Of a stretch of 64,000 nt of DNA, positions 11,561 to 22,438 are shown one piece after another (position 1 is the stretch's first letter; each line of letters opens with the position of its first letter). Source of the stretch: Lactuca virosa (lineage: Eukaryota > Streptophyta > Magnoliopsida > Asterales > Asteraceae); NCBI GenBank assembly GCA_928212115.1, contig CAKMRJ010005523.1, positions 104,044,238 through 104,108,237 of the forward strand, written 5' to 3'. The translations under genes and the position numbers were made by a program. Under the pieces are notes generated by a model. It had not been told where the DNA came from, did no database searches, and saw only the letters and a list, made by a program, of their open reading frames with translations.

Positions 11561-12190
11561 AGATGTTGTATGGGAGAAGGTGCAGGACCCCGGTTTGTTG
11601 GGGTGAGGTTGGTCATCGTGTCATGGGAAGCACGAAAGTGGTGCTTAAGACCACAGAATTGATTCAGCAGGTGCGTGACAGGTTGCGGGTTGCGCAGAGT
11701 CGACAGAGGAGTTATGCTGACCGACGTCGTTCGGACCTCGAGTTTCATGTGGGAGATTTGGTACTGTTGATGGTGTCACGTTGGAAAGTTGTCATCCGGT
11801 TTCAGAAGCGAGGAAATTTGGGCCCCCGGTTTATCGGTCCCTTCAGGATTACAACTCGAGTGAGCAGGGTTGCATATAAACTGGATCTCCCTGTTGAGCT
11901 CAGTCAGATCCATAACATCTTCCACGTGTCTCAGTTGCGGAAGTGTGTAGCCGATGATTCAGTAGTGATATCGTTGGATGATATTCAGGTGGATGAGCGC
12001 CTGAATTACGTGGAGAGGCCGATCGCGATTCTTGATAGGAAAACCAAAACTCTACGTAATAAGGTGGTGAATCTGGTGAAGGTGCATTGACAACACCAAA
12101 AGGGCTCCGAGTGGACATGGGAACCGGTGGATGAGATGAAGGAGCACTACCCAGGCTTGTTTGCAGCAACGGACTTCGATAACGAAGTCT
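11561..12190 (+). pseudogene. pol: integrase C-terminus with chromodomain-like tail
   Basis: After the core come GRRCRTPVCWGEVGHRV and the GPFRI phrase of the integrase C-terminal GPY/F module, then IHNIFHVSQLRKC. The segment VERPIAILDRKTKTLRNK, interrupted by a stop at about 12088, leads into SEWTWEPVDEMKEHYPGLF, the weak chromodomain end of Tekay-type chromoviruses. In this family the chromodomain is thought to steer integration to heterochromatin. The polyprotein ends just before the polypurine tract. Confidence 0.82.
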
Positions 12191-12195
12191 GATTC

Positions 12196-12209
12196 AAGTG
12201 GAGGAGATT
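12196..12209 (+). other. Polypurine tract of the gypsy element
   Basis: AAGTGGAGGAGATT lies directly before the 3' LTR start TGTAACATC. This is the plus-strand priming site for reverse transcription and fixes the element's orientation as plus. Confidence 0.8.
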
Positions 12210-12972
12210 TGTAACATCTTGGATTTTAGGTATATGCACTTTTAACCATGTTACAATAATTTTTGGCATTTTGGTCCAAACGTCGGGTGTTTGGCATTGG
12301 ACGCTGGGCGTTCAAATGTCAGGTGTTCTATGGGGAGCGCCAGCCATTTGTACGCAGAGACTAAACCCTAATCTTTAGGGTTTGCACCCTCTTTATAGAA
12401 ATTTAAGGTCCCCAACCCTTTCTCTCATCAGCCTACATCCTTAGAACGACCCCTCTTGCAAACCCTAGCCCCATTGTTGCATTTTGAAGCTTTAGTGTGT
12501 GTTTTTGTGTGTTCCAAAGGAAGAAGAAGGTGGTGGTGAAGCTTGGAAGCTTGAAGAAGCTTTAGATCTGGGATCTTCATCATCCTAGCAACCTCCAGGA
12601 GGTATAAAGTCCTGATCTTGACTTGTAATTCATTAGATCTTGTTAGCCTTTGGATTTTGAAGCATTTTGGTCCCAAGTCTTAGCCTTTATGAGTATAGCA
12701 TACTCTTGAGTGTATAGGCTGTCGTTTTGGACGTTTTGAGGTGTATTGAGACATAAAAATATGATCTTAGATCTTCATAATCATTCATGCAAGAGTTTTG
12801 GAGCCTTTTAGTGGACTTTTAGTTAGGATCTTGGTTGGGTTCATTGTAGCCATGCATGGCCATAAAGTTAGCAACTTTATGGCTTTAGACGTTTCAATAG
12901 AATTGGATTTGAAGTTCGGTCATGATATCTTAAGTCATTAAGTCATTGGATGAGAAGTTGAGATCCAGCGAG

Positions 12973-13045
12973 CAAACGCTAGGCGTTTGCCAAAGAACAC
13001 CGAGCGTTTGGACGCCAGGCGTCCTAGGTCGAACGACAGGCGTTC
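12973..13045. promoter_or_regulatory. Three CpG interrupted palindromes in the LTR
   Basis: CAAACGCTAGGCGTTTG (12973-12989), GACGCCAGGCGTC (13011-13023) and GAACGACAGGCGTTC (13031-13045). The shared core is ACG followed by about 4-5 bases and CGT, with family-specific flanks. They lie about 600 bp downstream of the TATA-like box and repeat the motif seen upstream of it at about 12300. Confidence 0.55.
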
Positions 13046-13544
13046 TCACAGATGCCCAATGGATCGATTTTTGGTTCTTGGATCAATGTGGATTTTGGGA
13101 TATGATAGGCCACTGGCCCTTTTGACTATGGATCATTGTTAGGATTTGATCCTCATTGGATTTGGACCCCTTTTGGGCCCATGATGGGTTTTGGGTGTCG
13201 CTAAGGATTTTGGGTCATACTGAGATTTTGGAGCCATTGGACTGGGCCTAGGTTAGTGGGCCAAGTGAGGGGAGGGTAAAATGGTATTTTACTCTGGGTG
13301 TTGGACAAGTGAACTAGATTCCTAGTCATGGCTTATGGCCCGGGTATTGATTGGGATCTTTATTTGATTATTTTAGCGTGAAGATTTACCGGTTCAGCAG
13401 CCTTATCGTTTATTTGAATGACAGCAGACTGAGGTGAGTTTTCTCACTATATCCATAAGTCGAAGGCACCAATGTCGGCCCATTACTTGTTATGTGGAAT
13501 GCTAGTTGTCTTTGTGATACTTGCCTGGAATACCCCGGGGTAGC

Positions 13545-13695
13545 TCGTGACATTTGCATGAAAGACCATCGGGGTAGCCCATGGCACTTGGATGTTGGAC
13601 CATAGGGGCAACCCATGGCTTTTCAAGGAAATACCATGGAGGTAGCCCATGACATTTGGATGTCAAAACATGGGGGTGACCCATGGCACTTGTAT
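13545..13695. repeat. LTR minisatellite with CCATGG hairpins
   Basis: About four units of roughly 40-45 bp, each with a short inverted repeat of the form CCATNGGGG..CCCATGG. Examples are ACCATCGGGGTAGCCCATGG and ACCATAGGGGCAACCCATGG. The related LTR has the same array, better preserved, at 39275-39430. Confidence 0.75.
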
Positions 13696-14064
13696 GTTAT
13701 GTGTATGTGGTACGTAGGGGGAAACTCATTAAGCTTTTGCTTATAGTTTGTCTTTGTGGTTTCAGGTACTTCCGGTACTAAGAGGAAGGGCCCGGCTTGA
13801 TGGCTCAGCATTCACTCCTCACTATTTTCCACATTTTTGATCTTGTACTCTGATATTTTGACACTATTATCATGTGATGGTTTTTTGGAACAATGTGATG
13901 GTTGTAACTCTTGTATTAAAAATGAAAAAATTTACTGTGATTTTCGGGTCGGTACACATAAACCAATTTTTGATCAATATAATATTAAATTAACATATTA
14001 TTATCGTTTTATAATTAGTATAATTATTGTACTAAAATTTATATAAAATATATTTATAGTGTAA

Positions 14065-15643
14065 GGAGTCGTTTGATAACAAGCTGACCGGGCTCGGTCA
14101 GTAAATTTTGGCTGACTCGATCCGGCTAGGCTGTTTGGTTGGGCTGAAACTTAGCTTTCTCAGTCTAGCTGACCGGTGCTCTTACTCGATCTTCCATCTA
14201 TTTGTTGTTGACCCACAAAAAAGCGCATCTTTCTTTTTTGCCCTTGAGCCCTAAAAGAAAAACCACAAACGCGTCAATGTGCAAGCACCATCTTTCTTTC
14301 TTGCGTCTTCATTGAAGACTCCACGACATTAGAAACCTTCCAATATCGTCCTCCCTACTGCGACATCGACACCTGTTCATCCTCTGCCATCGTCGACATC
14401 CCAGCAGCACAGGTAAGTAATATTTTTTGTGTTTTTTTTTTCTAAAATCAGTTAACTGAAATTCGTCCTCCTTCTGGCGACCTCGGCACCTTCTCCTCAT
14501 CTGCCATCGTTTAGAGCATTGGGTGTGGGCAACATGTTATAATACCATTTTGGTGTCACCTCACATGTCACATCACCAATAGTGTTATAACACCAAGTGA
14601 GAAAAAGGTTATCATGCTATTAACATGTTATAACACTCATTATTATAGGTAAAAAAAAGTAAATAATTTTTTTATATGCAAATGGTCATATTAATGTTCA
14701 AAAAGGAGTGGCCAATCAAGTTGTTCATTTTCTCTTGTGCTCGTTACAACCGAAAATGACTTAACACCCCCTTAACGAGCAAATGGTGGTCAAGGTGTAG
14801 GTGTTGTTGATATGCAATATGCCCCATACCAATTGCTTTTACCTCCACAATAGAGCACGTAAGCATTCTGTGTTGTTTTTTTTCTTTCTGAAATCAATTT
14901 TAAAACCAGAATGTGAACTTTTAAAACCAATGTTGGGTCTCCTACTTTTGGTAGGAGGTGCACTCCAAAAGGTGAACTTTTAAAACCAATTGAGGATCCC
15001 ATGGTGATTATCATCCTAAAGGCCATAACATTCCAAGATTTTGTAAACCTTTTACTATTTATTTTTTGTATAATTTAATATCACATTATTACTTTCAAAA
15101 TACATATTTATGTGATATCTCTCGTATTTTAGATGAAGGGTCGAAGAAAATGTTTAAATTTCTTGATAGAATTGAAAATATAAATCCAACAAGGAAGATG
15201 ATTGGTATAAAGAATCAACAATTGTTGCATAAATTTGTACTTATGTATTGTACCCCACTTGGAAGAGGGTTCTCATTTCTCCCTTCTAATTTAGATAACG
15301 TTTTGTAATTTCACTTTAAAATTATAATATTTTACTTTCACTTTATAGAATTTTACTTTTAATTTAAATCCAAAAAGTTCCAAAGGTCAATATATAGCAG
15401 TTTACCTTTTTTTTTATTCGACAAAAACCAATAGCAATGTGTCTTCATAGTTTGTAATTATAATTATGATTTTTATTGCTTTTTATCTAAAATGGGGAAA
15501 ACATGTTGTAAAATGGAAGTTGGTGATGTTAGTGAGTCTGCAAAATTAAACAAGCTTTAGTCAGAAGTTAACACAGTTAAAACTTCTAACCCAATCAGCT
15601 TCTAACCCAGTCAACTCTAACCCAACAACTATCAAACCACCCC
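14065..15643. mobile_element. Harbinger-like non-autonomous DNA element
   Basis: The left end GGAGTCGTTTGATAAC and the inverted right end GGGGTGGTTTGATAGT match at most positions. They are flanked by TAA at 14062-14064 and 15644-15646, the TTA/TAA duplication typical of PIF/Harbinger elements. No transposase is visible in the 1,579 bp. A second repeat-like block starts near 14515 (GAGCATTGGGTGTGGGCAAC) and holds several ATGTTATAACAC repeats, so another MITE may be nested inside. Superfamily assignment rests on TIR and TSD only. Confidence 0.5.
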
Positions 15644-15940
15644 TAAACGATTTGGTATGTGGTTGTAAATGTAATTCAAAAGAGATTTAGTATTAGTAAG
15701 AACTTTACACACATTGTATGTTTTAGTATTAAAATCGAAGTTGGTCCAAGTCATCATTTTCCATCAAAACTACAAAAGTCAATTGCCATTTTCCAAAAGT
15801 CTCTTCCTATTTACAAAAAAGACCTCAAAGCTAAAAAAAAAAATCTCAAACTCACAACTTAAAATCTTTATAACCTATGTTTTAGGTTATAGACCACAAC
15901 CTAGGGTTATACTTACACAATTATTATAAGTATATCACTC

Positions 15941-17997
15941 TTAAATACCAAAAAAGTCCCTTATCTTTTGTGCTAGATTTCGAGTTTGGGGGACAAATTC
16001 GTCCACATTCTCAACTCCTATTTCTTTAAATCCCCCAACAAGTGTCCCCATATACTTTTCAACATTTTTCCCAAATCCACGTGAACCCTTCTCTTCACCA
16101 CATCCAACTCCTACACCATTAACATAACCTCTACATCTTGTCAAAATACCAACCCCACAATCACGAAAATGCCCAATCACCAAATCCTCAAAATACTGCA
16201 TCCAAAATCGACATTAAAATATCAAAAAGACTAAAATACCCTCGTCATCAAAAATAGCTTGTCAATCATACCTTGGGTGGATTTTTCATGGTGTAAACCA
16301 TAGTTTTAAGAGAATAAATCAAAGTCCTTTCATTGTATAGAATCGATTGATTTTCTCCATAATCAGAGCCACTTGAATCTGCAAATCCAGGTTCATTAAA
16401 ATAGGGTTTCGCATTCAAAATCAAACCCTGTATAGATACCAAAACTTGTAGCATAGTGGAAACGCCAGGTGTCCAGTTCTCATTCTTGTCACCAATCCAC
16501 GTGTTCAAAAGACTCAAGCAAACTTTCCCTTCTTCATAGAGATTCGGATTAATTCTCAACCCACCAGAATGATAATAAACTTTCTGATAATAATAATAAT
16601 AATTATCAGTCATTAAATCTTTTTACATGAAATTAAATTTAAAATAAAAAGGAAGAGATGTGATGTGATGTGACATACAGGGGGAACATATGGATAGTTG
16701 CTAGGGAAGAAAACATCAAAGAAAAAAAGACCATTATGATATGGTGTCCCTTCTGCTCCTATTATCACTGCTCTTAAAAGATCCATTCTTGATTCATAAA
16801 CCCTAACAAATATTGTATCTGTAATTAAACAAATAACGAGAATTTGAATTTAATTCAACCCAAATGGATGAAAATAAGTTGTGAAAACTAGAAACAACAT
16901 ACCAGGCAAGTTCTTCTCAAGAATCCTCCATTCTTTTTCTATCTTTTTAGACCAGTTTCTTGGGGGCTGTATTGTTTCCGAATTTGCCCCTTTATAGTGA
17001 TGATCAGAATAGTCCTCAACAATATCAAACTTCTTAAAATTCGGATACTTTCTCAAAACTTGAGAGGAAGTTTCCTCTACATTTGAGCTCTTTTGAATCT
17101 TTCTAGAATCTTGTTCCAACATCACATCTTCCATAGGAGTAATTTGTCTTGAATTAATTGACATTTTGTGGGGCTGAGTTTTGACCCGTTTCTTGACAGA
17201 TTTAACCTTCATTGCACCCTTTTGTAAGCGTAGAGTAGGACAAGTGGAACTACTTGAACCAGATGTTCTTTTTGTGACTTTAACAGGGTCAAAAGACGGT
17301 TTTACCCCTACCATTGATGGGGAAAGCATTGCATGTTCAGGGTGTGTAGAGTGTGTGAATCCAGTTGAGGAAGTGATCTTGACAGAATCCAGAAACCATG
17401 GATTGGAGGATTCCATTCCGGTAGGAAAAATCTATGTTATCAAAATGAGATTGGAAAGTTGGGTACTCATATTCGGAATCATGGTGATCAGAAGACAAAT
17501 CTATGTAATCTTTGCCATTATAGGAATCAGAGTCCTCTGAATCTAGCTCAATTATGCCACTAAGAGTTGGTGAGATAATAATCCCCTTGTTATGTGACTT
17601 TACCTTCTTTGAAATCCCAGATAAGATCGACACCATAGTATCCTAGGAATTAAAAAAAAAAAGTATGATTACTTCTACATATGCTTAACAAGAAGAATGA
17701 TTGAAAAGGATGATGAAGAAACAGAAACAGAAAACAGGCATTGATCTGATTCTTACCTCGTTTTGTTTATGCATCGTGTTCTTGCCTTTCAGCGTCCGAT
17801 TAACAGGTGAAGAAGATGCATCTCCTTTGGATTCCGTGCCCGGAGAACTCTCTGGAAATACTCGTTTCCTAATAAAACCACACATATAAACACATCATAG
17901 ATAAAGCATAAACCCCTGTTAAATTCTATCTGCTCAGGGAGAAATGATCTTACTTTGACTTGTGAGGGATGCATTTTCCTACCGCAGGCGACTCCAT
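15941..17997 (-). CDS. UBC25-like: Ubiquitin-conjugating enzyme E2, UBC25-type (six exons, one frameshift)
   Basis: An E2 enzyme accepts ubiquitin from E1 on a cysteine and passes it on with an E3 ligase. Exons by splice signals and frame: 17954-17997, 17757-17868, 16903-17642, 16679-16818, 16272-16583, 15941-16195. The start ATG encodes MESPAVGKCIPHKSK. After about 280 residues of Ser/Asp-rich, poorly conserved sequence comes the E2 core: VRVYESRMDLLRAVI, FFPSNYPYVPP, then YYHSGGLRINPNL and GKVCLSLLNTW. The active Cys is near residue 367, and NPN stands in the usual HPN place. The length, about 533 residues, suits the large plant UBC23-25 group. Exon 3 needs removal of one base in an A5 run (17426-17430) to stay in frame. 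This may be a sequencing error or an inactivating mutation. It is the best-preserved multi-exon host gene here. Confidence 0.85.
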
Positions 17998-17999
17998 TT

Positions 18000-18785
18000 A
18001 TCGGCAGTATTAACATCAACAGAAATTGGGGAACATGTAAAATTCAACGAAAACCCCTTTTTTCTTAGGGTTTTTATTCTTCGATCGTTAGCAATTACGT
18101 CTCAATTTCCCGCAATAAACCTGGACTTTCTTCCCCATCGTCAAACCTTGACGGAGACAATTATAGTGCGTTTGGTGTTTGGTTTGTGGCATTCAAAAAG
18201 GTTTTTACGTTTTAAGAATTTGCATTTAAAATCCAATAAAATCGGGTTAATTAAAAATAAATAAATTGAAGACACGGTAAAATATCTAATTTTTATTAAT
18301 TTATTATAAATATACTAATATATAACCAACTAATGTGTATGTGTTAATACGTAAAATATCCCTCAATTTTATACAATATGTCATTTATAATCTTTTATTT
18401 TGTAAAATGATATTTTTTATTTAATTTTATAAGACGTCATTTTTATCTTTTCGGTTTCTAAACTTTTTTCATGTTTACTATTTTTTTTACACTTATGCCC
18501 TTATATTTTTATGGATTATTCAAAAACCATACAACTTACAAAAATATTCTCCAACTCTTCTCAACTTTTGATAAGTCAACCAACCCTCATTTTTTTGAAA
18601 CTTTTAGTGTTTTTTTGAAGCTTATGCTATACTTATTTAATCAATTTTCATTTACTCTAATAAATAAAGATCTTTTGTCATATGTCACACTCTCAACATT
18701 GTCACATATAATTTTGTGGTTATTTTAAATTAATTTCTTTTTCACATGTTATTTATGGTTTTTTTTATTTATTTAATTTCACATA
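18000..18785. other. Upstream region of the UBC25-type gene, no gene seen
   Basis: The first 150 bases are moderately GC-rich, with pyrimidine-rich stretches on the minus strand, and probably hold the 5' UTR and promoter. From about 18165 the sequence turns strongly AT-rich. The TGCGTTTGGTGTTTGGTTTG phrase at 18168 resembles a DNA-transposon end, but no partner was found. ORFs here look random. Confidence 0.4.
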
Positions 18786-18794
18786 GTATTTAAA

Positions 18795-18950
18795 GAGAAA
18801 TTAAATATCCTCCTACTTTTCTTCCTACTTATCTTCCTACCCATTTGAAATTATGACAAGTGTATTAAAATGTAATCAATATTATCCGAATATGACACTT
18901 GTCATAGGAATATAAATAGAAACAAAAGGTATGAGAATATTTAATTTCTC
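18795..18950. mobile_element. Mutator-like MITE, 156 bp
   Basis: Terminal inverted repeats GAGAAATTAAATATCCTCCT (left) and GAGAAATTAAATATTCTCAT (right, reversed) differ at two or three positions. A perfect 9-bp duplication, GTATTTAAA, flanks them at 18786-18794 and 18951-18959. A 9-bp duplication is the hallmark of Mutator-like elements. No coding capacity. Confidence 0.8.
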
Positions 18951-18959
18951 GTATTTAAA

Positions 18960-20046
18960 TGTAATATTTACAATAAATATAATAATAAATGAATAACAGT
19001 TTCATTAATGAACTAACCTTTTAATTTCAAAATATACTTAAATTAAAACTCATTAGTTTCCATTATTTATTTATCAAAATAATTTATTTAAATTTATAAA
19101 ATAAAAAACGCTTTAATTTTAATAATTCAATATTTTTCTTATTTCTCTTATAAATTAATTTTTTTTCAAATATTTAGACATTTATATTTAATTTTTTTAA
19201 ATAAATACATGTATACATGAATCTAACAACTATTTGTCTAATACGTGAGAAAAACCACACATAAGAACTCACAACAAAGCACGAGCTCAAATACTAGTTT
19301 ATCATAATACTAATCATTAAATCTGAAATATGTATTTTAGATTTGAGTAAATATACTAATATGTATTTTTTTTATTTGTATCAAATATTTTTGAATATTT
19401 GTATCAATTGAATTCGAAATGCATAGTTTTTCACCCTTTTTTTTTTACTAAATTGCTCCGCTTATGTCAAAATATTTTGTTTTTGCATTGTTTTTTTAAT
19501 TTTTTTTATAATTCCGGTAAAAAAGGATTTTCTTGAATATTCGAATTTGTTCTTAAGAATTCTGAATAGTCTTTTGTCTCCAAAATGCAAAATATAGTTT
19601 TTTGTTTAAAAAAAAAATTGATTTTGCATATAGTTGGTCTGAAACAATTCTAAAAAGAACATATTTCGAAAATATTGATCTACATATGATTCAACAGTTT
19701 TGGTTATAAAAAGAAAAAAAATCATATTTCTAATGATCGTTTTTTACTATTGTTTAATTAAGAAAAAAAAAAGAATAAAACCCCGATAGTAAAAGATAGT
19801 TTTGTATCGATATTATTTGACAAATTTCTTATACCCTAGATTTTTTAAATCTAAATCAAAACCACAACTGTCCATCTTTTGGAAGAAAAAAAATACAGAA
19901 CATGCAAAAATTAAACTAAGTCATTAAACGTACAAATATCAATAATATTTAAAACTTTAAAAAAATTTATTACTTTAAGACCCATCAAGAAATTCAAATG
20001 GTAATATAAAATTTTAAAAGTGGTTGCAAACTTGCAATACCACAAC
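18960..20046. other. AT-rich intergenic DNA
   Basis: Long A and T runs with no ORF, TE terminus or RNA gene that I can support. A CTAGT near 19295 recalls a Helitron 3' end, but no stem-loop precedes it. Confidence 0.5.
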
Positions 20047-20505
20047 TGTTGAGAATTCTTTGTTGCTTAAAACAATTAAAATACAACGGAAAAATTAAAA
20101 GATTATCAAAAACGAATTCCCTGAAGCATAGATCCAACTAAATCATTAAAGCTAACTAACATAATCATTTTGGGTTTCAAGAAATAGTTTCTTGATCGAT
20201 TTATTGATGACCCTGAATAGACATCAAGAATGTTGATTTTGATTTATTGAATCAACGAACAAGCAAAGCCACCATCTTCTCTTTGTTCTTGATGAAATCA
20301 ACATCGACAAGAGGGGATTAATTTTCTAATTGGAGTTTTGGATTAATTTTCTTATCGCTCAAAAGGCTTCCTTATATAGTATGTTAAAATGTATGGACTT
20401 TTTAACTTTTTAATTCCCTCAAGCCTGTTATTAATCAACTATCCCAACACAAAATTAATTAATAAGCTTCATTATTTAAAACTCTTTTGAGTAAGAGAAA
20501 AACAC
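20047..20505 (-). repeat. Copia-like LTR fragment (possible)
   Basis: Begins TGTTGAGAATTC. On the minus strand it has a TATA-like ACTATATAAGG near 20375, followed in that direction by a transcribed-type region. This resembles the Copia LTRs elsewhere in the window in plan but not in sequence. No target duplication or internal region could be identified, and the right limit is a guess. Confidence 0.3.
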
Positions 20506-20899
20506 AAAAATTAACCATTTCGTTTAGACATTTTTTAAAATTAGCCAAAAACTAAGGAAACACCTAATTAGCCACCAATTTCACATGAACCAATACGTAT
20601 GTCGTTCCAAAAAAAATAATAAGTGGTATTGTGAAAAGGTTAATTTTAAAAGGAATATATGCTCAAACGTAAATGTCTACAAAAAAAAAAGTTAATTTTA
20701 GAAGGCATATATGCTTAAAAAGCAACAAATAGGCAGATTCCATCATGGCTTTCATTGGTCCCAATGACTCCTCAACATCTATAAATATCAAACCATGTAT
20801 AAGCTTTAAAGATATAGCAATTCACAGTTCCCCCATTTTCCACTTCATATTACTATCCATGTCTTCATGGAATTGCATGTAAGCATGTGTATTTTAAAA

Positions 20900-21168
20900 G
20901 GTTATTAATGTCATAAAATGACAATCATTAGTACTTTTTCAATTTACTCTTTGTGTCACTATCTTTTAGTTAGTTTTACGTGATACACCAATAAACAGAA
21001 TTTTAGTTTTCATTACACCATTGACGTGGATTTCAATGGGGGTAAACTGGTATTGAATCCTATGTGGCGTTCATTGTGACATTCAGTGTGACAGAATTAC
21101 TCGATTAATATTCAGAACCCAAACAACAAACTAGACACTATTGGTTGTTATTTTATGACATTAACCAT
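20900..21168. mobile_element. Mutator-like MITE, 269 bp
   Basis: The left end GGTTATTAATGTCATAAAAT and the inverted right end ATGGTTAATGTCATAAAATA form a TIR that can be followed for about 35 bases. Perfect 9-bp duplications ATTTTAAAA lie at 20891-20899 and 21169-21177. It is a second, different Mutator-type MITE in the same intergenic space and has no coding capacity. Confidence 0.75.
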
Positions 21169-21177
21169 ATTTTAAAA

Positions 21178-21759
21178 AATGTGTATACTTATATCTATTG
21201 TCAATTTACTTTTACAACGTATTTTTCTGACCAAATTACCCTTTTTTAATCGCAGCAAGAAAGGAAACGGGTATGGTATTATCATATTCGACACTCAGAA
21301 AAAGGTACTTTCATAGCTTAAATTGTTTTTCTTATCAGAAAAAAAAAAATTACGATTTTTCTTATTCATTTGCAGCAGTTTGGAGAGTATTCTAATGGAA
21401 GTTACCACAAATGAGAAAGATGACAATTGCAAGTGTGTATCCATTAATAGCTAATGTTAGTCTATGATCCAATAAAACTCCATGGTTATGTTCTATGATG
21501 CTCATACATATGTGTACATGATTCATGGTTAAATGAGAACACTTACTCTGTGTTTATTATTAAGATTCAATCAATATTCAATAGTGTGCAAAACAACAAA
21601 ACATATCAAAAAAAAAACATATCAAAAAAAGGATCTACCTTTTTGTAACTCAATAACGTAATCAATAAAAAATCATTTATTCTGGATTTGCTTGATGCAT
21701 AAGTTCATGAAAACTAAAACCCAAATATTCTCCTTCTATTTGATATCTGTGATTTGAAT
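21178..21759. other. Intergenic, downstream of the COX17 gene
   Basis: Contains the presumed 3' UTR and poly-A signal region of the minus-strand COX17 gene and AT-rich spacer. No other gene or repeat stands out. Confidence 0.4.
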
Positions 21760-21993
21760 TCATACATTGAAGCCTTCAGAACGAAGGCACAATCGATGAG
21801 CTTCAATCCATTTTGAGCAAGCTGATTCACCATGCTCAACAACACATTCATCCCTGAGTTTCTTAGTGTCAGGGCAAGCACAACAGATTTTCTTCTTTGG
21901 CTTTGATTCAGGTTCTGCAATAAAATTAACATCTTTTGTTGCTTTTGTTAATCTTAATGTAGAAGGGAAGTCTTGTGTCTGTAATCCACTCAT
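21760..21993 (-). CDS. COX17: Cytochrome c oxidase copper chaperone COX17
   Basis: COX17 carries Cu(I) in the mitochondrial intermembrane space to SCO1 and COX11 for assembly of cytochrome c oxidase. The 77-residue product starts MSGLQTQDFPS. Its conserved half has KPKKKICCACPDTKKLRDEC and GESACSKWIEAHRLCLRSEGF. The copper-binding pair is C37-C38, and the twin CX9C helices use C40/C50 and C59/C69. Length and C-terminus (EGFNV) match plant COX17. An in-frame ATG 14 codons upstream exists, but MSGL fits the family better. The TTTATTGCAG just before the conserved part looks like a splice acceptor, so the first 26 residues could differ if an intron is used. All key cysteines are present. Confidence 0.9.
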   Translation of the reverse strand: MSGLQTQDFPSTLRLTKATKDVNFIAEPESKPKKKICCACPDTKKLRDECVVEHGESACSKWIEAHRLCLRSEGFNV

Positions 21994-22327
21994 GATTACA
22001 AGTTCCTGAATCATAAACATATGTGAACAAATCAAGATTACTTCAAGAACAGTTCTTCTGAGTTATATATTTAAGAAGCTCCAATTGATTATCGTATAGG
22101 GTTTTTGCAAAGAAAACGCGTTTAAAATCGAAGTAGAAGAAGCAATTCAGATGTATCCTGACAGTTAACCTTAATGGAATCACGGAGACACAGATTTAGT
22201 TCAAGACACATCTAACACCTGTTATGGTGACAGTGTGCAGTAGTAATAGTTTAATCGAAGATTTAGGGTTGCAATCAGAACATACCTAATCAGAAAGTAA
22301 CGGGGTGAGCAGGGGGTAGGGCCAAGG
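21994..22327. promoter_or_regulatory. COX17: COX17 5' region
   Basis: The probable promoter and 5' UTR of COX17 on the minus strand. It is less AT-rich than its surroundings. Plant COX17 genes can have a 5' UTR intron, but I cannot fix splice sites here. Confidence 0.35.
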
Positions 22328-22438
22328 CGGCGGAGCTGTAGGCGGAGGGACGAACGGCGTAGCTGTAGACGGAGGGCCGAAGCGGCGGAGCTGTAGGCGG
22401 ATGGCCGACGTGGCGGAGCTGGGGTGGAGGGACGATCT
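22328..22438. repeat. GC-rich minisatellite upstream of COX17
   Basis: About four units of 27-29 bases with the consensus GGCGGAGCTGTAGGCGGAGG and a GACGAA tail. Units vary by single changes such as GGCGTAGCTGTAGACGG. GC content jumps sharply against the AT-rich flanks. It lies roughly 335-445 bp upstream of the COX17 start and may be in the transcribed leader or promoter. Confidence 0.75.

Larger units (their letters stand above)
1300..13956 (+). mobile_element. Decayed Ty3/gypsy chromovirus (Tekay-like), split by two solo LTRs
   Basis: The order is gag, CCHC knuckles, protease (DSGA), reverse transcriptase (FIDD), RNase H, integrase and a chromodomain-like tail, then a polypurine tract at 12196-12209 and a 3' LTR at 12210-13956. 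This order and the C-terminal chromo-like end place it among chromoviruses, most like Tekay/Del. Many in-frame stops and frameshifts show it is dead. No 5' LTR or tRNA-Met primer site is visible upstream, so the left limit is approximate. Two LTR-like insertions (2233-5406 and 5851-8341) split gag. Removing each with one target duplication restores gag continuity. Confidence 0.85.
12210..13956 (+). repeat. 3' LTR of the gypsy element, 1,747 bp
   Basis: Starts TGTAACATCTTGG and ends GGTCGGTACA. The LTR at 26865-39725 (insertion removed) has the same plan: the early AAACCCTAATCTTTAGGG-type block, CGAAGGCACCAATGTCGG, the CCATGG minisatellite, then TTTCAGGTACTTC. A TATA-like CTTTATAGA lies near 12391. 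Interrupted palindromes GGACGCTGGGCGTTC (near 12300) lie upstream of it, and three more lie at 12973-13045. The 5' partner is not in the window, so insertion age cannot be read. Confidence 0.82.

Noticed and set aside
14801..15308. ORFs of 60-80 codons inside the Harbinger-like element as transposase remnants
   Set aside because: None shows a DDE or Myb-like motif, and their composition looks random.
19286..19300. CTAGT as a possible Helitron 3' end
   Set aside because: No hairpin just upstream, no matching 5' TC end and no AT insertion site evidence.
22328..22438. Possible CRISPR-like array
   Set aside because: Units are contiguous imperfect tandem repeats without unique spacers, in a plant nuclear genome.
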